Below are positions 55,331 through 63,731 of a stretch of DNA of 64,000 nt, piece after piece (the first letter of the stretch is position 1; the number at the start of each line of letters is the position of its first letter). The notes below the pieces were generated by a model, which saw only the letters and a list, made by a program, of their open reading frames with translations, was not told where the DNA came from and did not search any database. Position numbers and translations under genes: made by a program. This stretch comes from Roseitranquillus sp963749675 (GTDB taxonomy: Bacteria; Pseudomonadota; Alphaproteobacteria; Rhodobacterales; Rhodobacteraceae), in assembly GCA_963749675.1 (NCBI GenBank), contig CAVVNT010000001.1, positions 868,001 to 932,000 of the forward strand, read 5' to 3'.

Positions 55331-55966
55331 ATGCGGCAAGGGCTTCTCATCATCCTTTCCTCTCCCTCCGGAGCGGGCAAGTCCACACTCGCTCGGAGGC
55401 TGCGCAATTGGGATCCATCGATCGTCTTTTCCGTGTCGGCGACGACGCGGTCACCTCGAGCCGGAGAGGTGGACGGGAAGGACTACAACTTCGTTTCTGT
55501 CGAAACCTTCAGACAGTGGGTGGACCGGGACGAGATGCTTGAGCACGCAAATGTCTTCGGCAACTACTACGGCTCGCCGAGCGGCCCTGTGATTGATGCG
55601 ATCGAGGCCGGGCATGACGTGCTCTTCGATATTGACTGGCAGGGAGCGCAGCAGATCAAGAACGGCTCGCTGAGGGACGCGGTGTTGTCGATCTTCATCC
55701 TGCCGCCGTCGATCGAGGAGTTGCGAAACAGGCTGGAGGCACGCGGGCAGGACAGGCCGGACATCATCGCGGCGCGCATGCTGAAGAGCTGGGACGAGAT
55801 CAGTCGCTGGTCGGAGTACGAGTACGTGCTGATAAACGACGACCTGGACCAGACGGAGCGGAAGCTTCGGGCAATTGTGTCGGCAGAGCGCCTTCGCAGG
55901 TCGCAGCAGCCGGGGCTCCTGTCGCACGTTCGACGCCTTCAGGCCGAATTCGAGGAGATGCAATGA
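55331..55966 (+). CDS. gmk: Guanylate kinase
   Basis: Phosphorylates GMP to GDP in the cytoplasm. The 211-residue protein has the P-loop SSPSGAGKST (10-19) and the GMP-binding SVSATTRSPRAGEVDGKDY block, followed by the LEHANVFGNYYGSP and DVLFDIDWQGAQQI motifs. ATG at 55331. The stop overlaps the carbonic-anhydrase ATG, so the two genes are co-transcribed. Confidence 0.97.
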   Translation: MRQGLLIILSSPSGAGKSTLARRLRNWDPSIVFSVSATTRSPRAGEVDGKDYNFVSVETFRQWVDRDEMLEHANVFGNYYGSPSGPVIDAIEAGHDVLFDIDWQGAQQIKNGSLRDAVLSIFILPPSIEELRNRLEARGQDRPDIIAARMLKSWDEISRWSEYEYVLINDDLDQTERKLRAIVSAERLRRSQQPGLLSHVRRLQAEFEEMQ

Positions 55967-56493
55967 CCCGCTACGCCTTGGACGGTATCCGTCCCGTGAT
56001 GCCCGACACTGGAGACTGCTGGATCGCGCCGGACGCTAACGTCATCGGCCGCGTCGTGCTCGGCGCAGGCTCCTCCGTCTGGTTCGGCGCGACGCTCCGG
56101 GGAGACAACGAGCAGATCACCATCGGCGAGGGGAGCAACGTGCAGGAGAATTGCGTGCTGCACACAGACATGGGTTTCCCATTGCGAGTCGGCCGCAACT
56201 GTACGATCGGTCACAAGGCGATGCTGCATGGTTGCGAGATCGGCGACGGGACGCTCGTCGGAATGGCCGCAATCATCCTCAACGGGGCCCGAATCGGGAG
56301 CGGATGCCTGATCGGAGCAGGCGCGCTGGTGACGGAGGGAACAGAGATTCCAGACGGGTCACTTGTCCTAGGAACGCCGGGAAAGATCGTCCGAGAGCTC
56401 GATTCAAACGCCCGGGACGAACTGCTAGCGTCAGCCCAGCACTACCGGTCGAGGATGCGCAAGTTCCGAAGCGGCCTTGAGCGACTGCATTGA
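55963..56493 (+). CDS. Gamma-carbonic-anhydrase-family hexapeptide protein
   Basis: A 176-residue left-handed beta-helix protein with hexapeptide repeats (VIGRVVLGAGSSVWFGATLR, GDGTLVGMAAIILNGARIGS). The three zinc-ligand histidines are present (His67 in VLHTDMG, His84 in IGHKAM, His89 in LHGCEIG), so it fits the gamma-CA/YrdA group. The four-base overlap with gmk (ATGA) suggests translational coupling. Confidence 0.9.
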   Translation: MTRYALDGIRPVMPDTGDCWIAPDANVIGRVVLGAGSSVWFGATLRGDNEQITIGEGSNVQENCVLHTDMGFPLRVGRNCTIGHKAMLHGCEIGDGTLVGMAAIILNGARIGSGCLIGAGALVTEGTEIPDGSLVLGTPGKIVRELDSNARDELLASAQHYRSRMRKFRSGLERLH

Positions 56494-56516
56494 AGGTCCT
56501 GGGCAGGCGGTGACGT

Positions 56517-56894
56517 CTAGTGCGCGAGATCCTCCAGCTCAACCTTCAGCATCGGAAAGAGGCTCCTGATCTCCCGAAGGATCAGGTCCGGGCGAGGCAA
56601 TCCGTGGGCGATCAAGCAATAGCGTCCGTCGAACCCCATAGCCGAGAGCTTCTCCGCAAGATCGACGCAGTCAAAGCTACTGCCGAGAACCAAGGACACG
56701 ACGACCTCCGGACCCAGAGTGTCGACGAGGGACGGCGTGACGTCGGAATAGCTCGCGAATGTCGTCGAGTCACCGTCGGGATCCACAGCCGCGTGCAACC
56801 CCGGCGAAAGCGTGTCACCAACCGCCAGGACATTCGCCGCGGACATTGCTCTGCCAGACTCCAGATCTTCGCCGAAAGCGAGCCTGTTCATCAT
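56517..56894 (-). CDS. Hypothetical protein (125 aa) divergent from the PhoR-like kinase
   Basis: An acidic small protein starting MMNRLAFGEDLESGRAMSAA, with PEVVVSLVLGSSFDCVDLAE and a C-terminal FPMLKVELEDLAH. I do not recognise the family. The first of two adjacent ATGs (56892-56894) is used, seven bases after GGAGG. It shares a promoter region with the kinase gene, which carries two related palindromic sites. Confidence 0.6.
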   Translation of the reverse strand: MMNRLAFGEDLESGRAMSAANVLAVGDTLSPGLHAAVDPDGDSTTFASYSDVTPSLVDTLGPEVVVSLVLGSSFDCVDLAEKLSAMGFDGRYCLIAHGLPRPDLILREIRSLFPMLKVELEDLAH

Positions 56895-56933
56895 CCCACA
56901 CCCTCCAGGAACTCTCTCATTTTGCCAATTAAT

Positions 56934-56950
56934 CTTTGCAAACTGCAAAG
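56934..56950. promoter_or_regulatory. Perfect 17-bp palindrome, putative operator site 1
   Basis: CTTTGCA-AAC-TGCAAAG, perfect arms of seven bases, 40 bases upstream of the leftward small gene. A related site (13 of 17 positions) lies at 57029-57045 next to the kinase start. The binding protein is unknown. Confidence 0.5.
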
Positions 56951-57028
56951 CAATCGTCGTTTTCGCTCATCGGTCGAAGTTATAGCGTTAATAACATCGG
57001 CGACCAGTGCAATATCAAAAATAAGCAA

Positions 57029-57045
57029 CTTCGCAAAGTGCAACA
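57029..57045. promoter_or_regulatory. Related TTYGCAAASTGCAA site, putative operator site 2
   Basis: CTTCGCAAAGTGCAACA resembles the perfect palindrome at 56934-56950 in 13 of 17 positions and ends 24 bases before the kinase ATG. The shared core is TTYGCAAASTGCAA. Confidence 0.4.
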
Positions 57046-57069
57046 ACCGCGGAGGAGTTGCGGCTTAAC

Positions 57070-58165
57070 ATGGAGGATCCTCGCGCGCTCCTCGACAAGA
57101 CGCTCGAAGCTGTTCCTCTTCCGCTGATCCTCGTCAGCAGCGACGAGCGTGTGGCGGCGTTGAACGACGGGGCGCGGAAACTCTTCGGGAGCGGACTTGT
57201 CGGCCGCCATTACATTGCGGTCCTGCGCCAACCCTCTCTCCTGGATTGTGTGGAGAGCGTGCTGCGGCAACGCGTCGCGGGCGACGTTAGATACCTCACG
57301 CGCGAGGCACAGCGTGACGCTACTTGGAAGGTTTCCGTGCGCCCTATCGATACCCTTGGCGGACCCGGTGCGCTCATGACCTTCGAGGATGCAACCGCCA
57401 CCGAGGAGGCGGACCAGATTTCGGAGGGACTTCGTCGCGAACGTCAGCCACGAACTCAGAACGCCGCTGACGGCGATGCTGGGCTTCATCGAAACCCTTC
57501 TGGGTGCCGCGCGACAGGATCCGGGTGCGCAGGAACGTTTCCTGCGGATCATGGAGCAGGAAGCGGCGCGGATGAACCGTCTGGTCCGGGACCTGCTATC
57601 GCTCAGCCGCGTGGAGAGCGAGGAGCGGGTGCGTCCGACGAAGGTCGTGGACGTCCGCGACCTCCTCGTGTCCGTCGTATCGGCGCTCAGAAGGATCGCG
57701 GACGCCCAGAACGTTCGTCTTACACTGAAGCTGCCGGACGCGCCGCTCCGGCTGCCAGGCGACCGCGACCAGCTGTTTCAGGTTTTTGCGAATCTCGTCG
57801 AGAATGCCATCAAGTACGGCGGTACAGACAGGGAGGTCGTCATTGCAGCCTCAGATAGCGAGCGCGACCCGGTGCTGCGTGCTCCGGCGATCAGGATTGC
57901 GATCAAGGACCAAGGTGCCGGTATCGACGCGATCCATATTCCGCGTCTGACTGAGCGGTTCTATCGGATCGACACGCACCGATCGCGAGAGCTGGGCGGC
58001 ACGGGTCTCGGGCTTGCGATCGTAAAACACATCGTGAACCGGCACCGCGGTCGCCTGAGGATCGAGAGCGTGCAGGGCCATGGCAGCACATTTTCCGTGA
58101 TTCTTCCGAAGCCTGCGCACTCCAGGTCCATCCGGTCAGGCATTCCGATTTCGTCCGATCGGTGA
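57070..58165 (+). CDS. PhoR-like sensor histidine kinase, one suspected sequencing frameshift and an IS21-altered C-terminus
   Basis: A kinase with an N-terminal PAS-like part (PLPLILVSSDERVAALNDGA) and no obvious membrane segment, then the H-box FVANVSHELRTPLTAML, N-box NLVENAIKYGG and G-boxes DQGAGID and GGTGLGLAIVKHI. The frame breaks at GATTTC (57417-57422); reading GATTC gives DQIRRDFVANVSHELRTPL. At the far end the IS21 element inserted after VILPKP, so the present tail AHSRSIRSGIPISSDR is IS-derived. Removing the IS restores KPGQMLLPESNGEPT with a stop at 60752-60754. The kinase core is untouched. PhoR is the closest type I recall. Confidence 0.82.
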
Positions 58166-58289
58166 TTCCGATCTGATCCGGTCACCAATTCCGGGGCATC
58201 CGGTCACCCTCCCGGACCTCGGGTAGCGGCGCTGCTGGGCGATCCTGCGGCGGGTAGCCTCGCGCTCCTGATGGAGTGCGGGGAGCCCG

Positions 58290-59819
58290 ATGAAGAGATT
58301 GCCGATGCGGAAGATCAGGGACGCGATGCGGCTGCGCGCCAACGGGTTCTCGACGCGGAAGATCGCGGCGAGCCTCGGGGTGAGCCAGTCGACGGCCAGC
58401 GAGTACGTGAAGCGCCTGGAGCGGACGGGGCTGTCGTGGCCGCTGCCCGACGACCTGACGGATGCCGAGCTGGAGCGCCGACTGTTCCACCCGGCGGGCG
58501 GCGAGACACGTGTGGTGCGGTCGCAGCCGGACTGGCCGGGGGTCCACCGCGAGCTGCGGCGCAAGGGCGTGACGCTGTCGCTCCTGTGGGAGGAGCATCG
58601 CGCCGTTCATCCCGACGGCTACGGCTACAGCCGGTTCTGCGAGCTCTACCGACGGTGGGAGCGGCGCCTCACGCCGACCATGCGCCAGCATCATGTCGCC
58701 GGCGAGCGGATGTTCGTCGACTACGCCGGCACCACGCTGGAGGTGATCGATCCCGCGACCGGCGAAGTCCGCGAGGCGCAGCTCTTCGTCGCCGCGCTCG
58801 GCGCCTCGAACTACACCTATGCCGAGGCGACCTGGACGCAGAGTCTCTCCGACTGGATCGGCGCACACTGCCGGGCGCTGTCCTATTTCGGCGGCGTGCC
58901 GGGCCAGATCGTCTCGGACAACCTCAAGGCCGGTGTCACCAAGGCCTGCTTCTACGAGCCGGCGGTGAACCGCACCTACGCCGACATGGCCGCGCATTAC
59001 GACACCGCGGTGGTTCCGGCGCGGCCGCGTAAGCCGCGCGACAAGGCGAAGGTCGAGGTCGCGGTGCAGATTGCGGAGCGCTGGATCGTGGCGCGGCTGA
59101 GGAACCGCAGGGTCTTCTCGCTGTCCGAGCTGAACAAGGCCATCCGCGATCTGCTCGACCGCCTCAACCACCGCGTCACCCGGCACCTCGGCGCCAGCCG
59201 GCGCGCCCTCTTTGACGAGCTGGAGCGGTCGGCGCTGAAGCCGCTGCCGCAGGTGCCGTATGTCTACGTCGAATGGCGCCAGCGCGCCGTTGGGCTCGAC
59301 TACCACGTCGAGGTCGACAAGCACTACTACTCGGCGCCCTACACGCTCCTGCGCGAGCAAGTCTGGGTGCGGGTCACCGCGAGGACGGTGGAGATCTTCC
59401 ACCGCGGCGCCCGCGTGGCGGCGCATGCCCGCACCTCGTCGAACCGGCAGCACACCACCCTGCGCGACCACATGCCATCGAGCCATCGACGCTATGCCAA
59501 CTGGACGCCCCAGAAGCTGCGGCGCCAGGCCGCCCGGATCGGGCCCGGCACGGCGACGCTGGTCGAGGTGATCCTGCGCGAGCGTACGCATCCCGAGCAG
59601 GGCTTCCGCTCCTGCCTCGGCATCTTGCGCCTGGCGCGAACCCATGGCCGCAGCAGGCTCGACGCCGCCTGCATGCGCGCGCTCGAGATCGGCGCACGCT
59701 CCTACACCTCGGTGAACTCGATCCTCAGGAACAACCTCGATCGCCGCCGGCCCGATGATGCCGCGGACGGGCCGGCGATCTCCCATCCCAACATCCGTGG
59801 CGCCGGGTACTTCCATTGA
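58290..59819 (+). CDS. istA: IS21 transposase IstA
   Basis: An intact 509-residue transposase: N-terminal helix-turn-helix (RLRANGFSTRKIAASLGVSQ), and an integrase core with ERMFVDYAGTTLEV (first Asp), GQIVSDNLKAGV (second Asp) and a downstream Glu in AKVEVAVQ. The C-terminal part ends NIRGAGYFH. ATG at 58290. istB follows after 10 bases. Confidence 0.95.
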   Translation: MKRLPMRKIRDAMRLRANGFSTRKIAASLGVSQSTASEYVKRLERTGLSWPLPDDLTDAELERRLFHPAGGETRVVRSQPDWPGVHRELRRKGVTLSLLWEEHRAVHPDGYGYSRFCELYRRWERRLTPTMRQHHVAGERMFVDYAGTTLEVIDPATGEVREAQLFVAALGASNYTYAEATWTQSLSDWIGAHCRALSYFGGVPGQIVSDNLKAGVTKACFYEPAVNRTYADMAAHYDTAVVPARPRKPRDKAKVEVAVQIAERWIVARLRNRRVFSLSELNKAIRDLLDRLNHRVTRHLGASRRALFDELERSALKPLPQVPYVYVEWRQRAVGLDYHVEVDKHYYSAPYTLLREQVWVRVTARTVEIFHRGARVAAHARTSSNRQHTTLRDHMPSSHRRYANWTPQKLRRQAARIGPGTATLVEVILRERTHPEQGFRSCLGILRLARTHGRSRLDAACMRALEIGARSYTSVNSILRNNLDRRRPDDAADGPAISHPNIRGAGYFH

Positions 59820-59829
59820 AGGAGAGACG

Positions 59830-60600
59830 ATGCTCGACCACCCAACGCTCGACCAGCTGAAGGCCCTCAGGCTCGACGGCATGGCCGAAGCCTTCACCGA
59901 GTTGCAGGCGCAGGAAGCGGCCGGCGGCCTCACCCATGCCGAATGGCTCGCCTTGCTGATCGACCGAGAGGTCGCCAGCCGGAGCACCAGACGCTTCCAG
60001 ACCCGGATGCGGGGCGCGAAGCTGCGCCAGGCCGGCGCCGCCATCGAGGACGTCGACTACCGGACGCCCCGCAAGCTCGACAAGGCGCTGTTCCAGAGGC
60101 TGGCGACAGGCAGGTGGATCGCCGAGAAGCGCAACCTGCTGGTCACCGGCCCCTGCGGGGTCGGCAAGACCTGGCTTGCCAGCGCCCTCGGCCAGAAGGC
60201 CTGCCGCGACGACCGCACCGTCATCTACAAGCCGCTGCCGCGGCTCTTCGCCGAACTCGAGCTCGCGCATGGCGACGGTCGCTTCCCACGGCTGTTCCGC
60301 AGTCTTGTCAGGGCGGACTTGCTGATCCTCGACGACTGGGGACCCGACAGGCTCACCGCCAGCCAGCGTCGCGACCTCATGGAGATCGTCGAGGACCGAT
60401 ACGGCGCCGGCTCCACGCTGATCACCAGCCAGCTTCCCGTCGACGCCTGGCACGACGTCGTCGGCGAGCCGACCTTCGCCGATGCCATCCTCGACCGCCT
60501 CGTCCACAACGCCTACCGGCTCGATCTCGACGGCCCCTCGATGCGGAAGAAGACCGCCCAGGACGCTGCCTCAGAGATTGACGCAAAGGCCCATGGCTGA
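59830..60600 (+). CDS. istB: IS21 helper ATPase IstB
   Basis: An intact 256-residue AAA+ ATPase of the DnaC/IstB group: Walker A TGPCGVGKTWLA, Walker B ADLLILDDWGPD and STLITSQLPVDAWHDVVGEP. ATG at 59830 behind GGAGAG. It assists IstA in target selection. The gene shows no lesion. Confidence 0.95.
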   Translation: MLDHPTLDQLKALRLDGMAEAFTELQAQEAAGGLTHAEWLALLIDREVASRSTRRFQTRMRGAKLRQAGAAIEDVDYRTPRKLDKALFQRLATGRWIAEKRNLLVTGPCGVGKTWLASALGQKACRDDRTVIYKPLPRLFAELELAHGDGRFPRLFRSLVRADLLILDDWGPDRLTASQRRDLMEIVEDRYGAGSTLITSQLPVDAWHDVVGEPTFADAILDRLVHNAYRLDLDGPSMRKKTAQDAASEIDAKAHG

Positions 60601-60754
60601 CACGACGAAACCAAGCTCAGCGGCGACGCGCCCGGTGACCGGATGCGTCGGAATGGCCGACCGGATGCCGCCGGAAGCGCTGACCGAATGCTCCGGAATG
60701 CGCACGAAGCCCGGGCAAATGCTTCTGCCCGAGAGCAATGGAGAGCCGACCTGA

Positions 60755-61239
60755 TGATCCGAACCGCAGCATGGCATCGTGGATTCTCGCTGAAGCGCAG
60801 CTCTTGGGTGTGCAGCTTATGCGCCTGATCGCGTCGGCCTGGAGCGCGTCGATCAGGATGAAAAGCCGTATTGCCGCATCCAAGGATGTTCCTGAGGGAT
60901 CATGTCGTTGCCTCGGCCAAATGCTCCTGAGAGTGCTTGCTCGCGCTGGCTTTGTGATCCGACGGGGGGGCGCGGCCGCGCTGGCTCCGAACACCAGTGC
61001 TCTGGCCATGTCGCCTCTCCAGGTCTTCAGGCGGCGCTGCACGGCGCGGATCAACCCGTCGGGACAGGTATCCGGCTGGGCGGCCTGAAGCCATGCCCAG
61101 AAGCTCACGCCCGGTTTGTGACGGGTCCTCGTCGACCCACGCCTTGAGGTCGTCGGTGACTTTGGCGGGTAGTGTCCCGGGAAATGGTCGTTCGCCTCGT
61201 CGGCGCGCTCATGCGTTCGGACTTTTTCAACGGCCGCGC
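60755..61239 (-). other. IS debris: C-terminal remnant of an integrase-core transposase
   Basis: About 480 bases without an intact gene. Leftward, pieces read DDLKAWVDEDPSQTGRELL, WLQAAQPDTCPDGLIRAVQR and TWRGDMARALVFGA, the C-terminal module typical of integrase-core transposases and similar in style to the 41700 region. The piece at 60755-60930 is probably what remains of the intergenic region behind the kinase gene. Confidence 0.5.
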
Positions 61240-61982
61240 GCGGCAGCGCTGGCACCCGGCGCCGAGAACCTTGCGTGCGGCGGCCTTCAGGCCTTCATGG
61301 GCATCGCTGATCACCAGTTGCACGCCGCTCAGGCCGCGACGCGTGAGAGACCGCAGGAAGTCGGCCCGGAACGTCTCGGCTTCGGAGGGCATGACCGTGA
61401 TCCCCAGGATCTCGCGGCGACCGTCGGTGTTGACCGCGACGGCCACTATCACGGCCATGGAGACGATGCGCCCGCCCTCGCGCAGCTTCACGCAGGTGGC
61501 GTCGAGCCAGAGGAAGGGCCAATCGCCCTCCAGCGGTCGGTTCAGGAAGGCCCGGACACGTTCATCGATCTCTTCGCAGAGCCGCGACACCTGGCTCTTC
61601 GAGGTGCCCGCCAGCCCCATGGCGCGCACCAGGTCGTCGACGGCGCGGGTGGAGACCCCGTGGACGTAGGCTTCCTGCACCACCGCCATCAGCGCCTTCT
61701 CGGCGGTGCGGCGCGGCTCAGGAAGGTGGGGAAGTAACTGCCCTTGCGCAGCTTCGGGATGTTCAGTCCGATGCTGCCCGCGCGGGTATCCCACTGGCGC
61801 GGCCGGTAGCCGTTCCGCTGGTTCTCGCGGTCCGGCGTTCGCTCGCCATGTCCAGCGCCGCACACGGCAGCCACCTCGATGTCCATCAGCCGTTGCACGG
61901 CGTCCTGGATCAGCTCGCGCAGAAAATCCGCGTCATCGCTCTTGGCGATCACGCACGGAAGGTCGATCGTGGTGTCGGTCAT
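61240..61982 (-). pseudogene. IS256-family transposase, frameshifted and 3'-truncated
   Basis: Starts MTDTTIDLPCVIAKSDDADF and contains the mutator-type blocks ERTPDRENQRNGYRPRQWDT, IPKLRKGSYFPTFL, ALMAVVQEAYVHGVSTRAVD, WPFLWLDATCVKLREGGR and ITVMPSEAETFRADFLRSL. One G is missing near 61715, and the protein breaks off after KVLGAGCQRCR at about 61250, so the catalytic Glu region is lost. Confidence 0.85.
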
Positions 61983-62095
61983 AGTGCTCTCCCTTCGTTG
62001 TCGTCGGCTTGAACAACCTCAGACTACGAAGAAGCGCGGTGGCCGCCAGACCGGCCGCGCGCTGCGCTACGCCAAATGGCTCCGCGCGCGGCCTC

Positions 62096-62405
62096 CTACA
62101 CCATCATCCGGGACACAGCCCGATCAGCGCCGCCGAGCCCGACCATCCCGCGGACTAAAATGCCGGCCTCCACCCGGCCGGCCGCCACCTGCCAGACCAC
62201 GAGCGCGAGGAGGCACACTCCGTAGACCCACGGCAGCCACCACGGCGGCATCGCCCACATCGACGAGCCAGAGCGCCAGCAGGACGACGGCCGTCGCGCC
62301 CACGTGCAGGGCGTAGGCGGCCCAGCCCACCGCAGGGGCCGAGGCCAGCCAGACGAGCAGCGTCAAGGGCCGGACGATCTGGAGTGCGACGACGCCTGCC
62401 GTCAC
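62096..62405 (-). pseudogene. Small membrane protein, frameshifted remnant
   Basis: GTG at 62403-62405 overlaps the DUF6544 stop. The first part is two hydrophobic helices (ALQIVRPLTLLVWLASAPAV and HVGATAVVLLALWLV). A third helix (WVYGVCLLALVVWQVAAGRV) follows in another frame from about 62265. The end runs into IS-derived sequence. Function unknown. Confidence 0.45.
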
Positions 62406-63259
62406 CGCCCGGCTCCCTCCGGCGTCGGGAAGCGGACGTCGTGAACGTCGGCGATGAAGAACGGGAAGTAGTCCTCCGTGCCAAAGTGGTTGCCGGCCTC
62501 GACGTGCGTCGGCAGCGTGAAGCCGTCGAAGGTCCTGAACTCGGACAGGTACCCCCCGAAGGGCTGGAGGCGGAATGCCTTCTCGGGGTTCGCGTTCGTC
62601 CAACGCGGGAACTGGACCTTTCCGGGCCGGCCGTCGGCGTCGACCGTGACGTCCACCGACTGGCTCAGATTGCCGCGCGTGACGATGACCCGGGCCGTGC
62701 TTTCGTCGACCGCCTCCCACCGGACGCCCTGTCCGGGCAGAAGCGCCGCCGGCGTCCAGAATACGGCTTCGGAGACGTAGCGGCCGAAGGCGGAGCGGGC
62801 GTGGTCGCTCGTCCCGCCGCTGCGGGCGACGGGGGCGAGGCCCATCACCCAGAACCGTGTCCAGCGGCCGCTGTCGGAGCCCGAGGCCCGCATCGCTCCG
62901 CGACCGGCGCGCATGCTCCAGACGAAGCCGTGCGGCGCGGCCAGCGTCTGCTGAGCCGTCATCTGCATGTAGTTCGGCGCGTCCTGATCCCCGAGGGCGA
63001 ACTGCCCGGTCATCTCGATCTCGGCAACCGTCCAGAGCGGCGTCCCGGGCGCGATCGCAAAGCCGAAGAAGCGCCGCGCGGGCTTCGGCAGGTCGGCGAC
63101 ATGCGTCGGGTCGAAGCGCTCGGGGCCGGACGGCTGATACCGGACCAGCCGCTGGGCCTCCGCCCGGTCGGCTCGGTGGTCGGACGCGCGCCAGGCCGCG
63201 GCGCTGCCCAGAAGTGCCGCGGCGGAAAGCGCACCATAAAGGAGAGCGGTCTTCATCAT
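62402..63259 (-). CDS. DUF6544 family protein
   Basis: A 285-residue probable envelope protein. It has an N-terminal hydrophobic segment (MMKTALLYGALSAAALLGSA) and then a beta-rich body: DLPKPARRFFGFAIAPGTPL, WTVAEIEMTGQFALG and GYLSEFRTFDGFTLPTHVEA, the pattern of DUF6544. Role unknown. ATG at 63257-63259 follows AAGGGG. The downstream membrane-protein frame overlaps by four bases. Confidence 0.7.
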   Translation of the reverse strand: MMKTALLYGALSAAALLGSAAAWRASDHRADRAEAQRLVRYQPSGPERFDPTHVADLPKPARRFFGFAIAPGTPLWTVAEIEMTGQFALGDQDAPNYMQMTAQQTLAAPHGFVWSMRAGRGAMRASGSDSGRWTRFWVMGLAPVARSGGTSDHARSAFGRYVSEAVFWTPAALLPGQGVRWEAVDESTARVIVTRGNLSQSVDVTVDADGRPGKVQFPRWTNANPEKAFRLQPFGGYLSEFRTFDGFTLPTHVEAGNHFGTEDYFPFFIADVHDVRFPTPEGAGR

Positions 63260-63355
63260 CGTGCCCCTTGCGCGTCGGCGACCTGCTAACCGGACCAGCC
63301 GTATCAAGACGGACGCAGGTTTTCTGCTGTCCATCGACGCAGACGTCGCAGCTTT

Positions 63356-63731
63356 GGCCGGAATAGCGCGCGACCCCCTGCGTCACCAGCGCCGGCGCGA
63401 CGGTGCCGGGCACCCACGCCTCGAGCGCGGCGCGCGCCGCGGTCGGGTTGGCAATGCCGCGCCGGTCGTCGACCGTCCGCAGGTTCGAGAAGGCGACGGC
63501 GTCGTAGACCGCCTCCGCCGGCTGGACCGCAGGGTCGCGGGTCTCGTCGGAGATCTGGACGTGAGGCATCGTGTCGACCAACTGCCGGATGAAGTCGTCC
63601 TGCGAGCCCTGCATCAGCGCCGCCATCGCGATCGAGAACCCGACACCGAGAGCGACGCCAAGGCCGGCGACCAGCGTCTGCCGCGCCCGCCCCTGGATGT
63701 GGGCAACCGCCAGGCCGAGGAGCAGCCTCAT
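63356..63731 (-). pseudogene. FtsX/MacB-type ABC permease, N-terminal part only
   Basis: ATG at 63729-63731, MRLLLGLAVAHIQGRARQTL, then one membrane helix (LVAGLGVALGVGFSIAMAAL) and the start of the periplasmic domain (QDDFIRQLVDTMPHVQISDE, VAPALVTQGVARYSGQ). After GVARYSGQ the family pattern stops, and the sequence becomes the upstream region of the DUF6544 gene, so most of the permease has been deleted. It overlaps the membrane-fusion protein stop. Confidence 0.65.

Larger units (their letters stand above)
58114..60704 (+). mobile_element. Complete IS21-family element with 7-bp target duplication
   Basis: A 2591-bp element. Ends are TGCGCACTCC at the left and, inverted, TGCGCATTCC at the right, each followed inside by several ATTCCG-type subterminal repeats as in IS21. 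The target duplication cgaagcc is present at 58107-58113 and 60705-60711. It carries intact istA and istB. It inserted into the last codons of the PhoR-like kinase gene. Confidence 0.85.
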
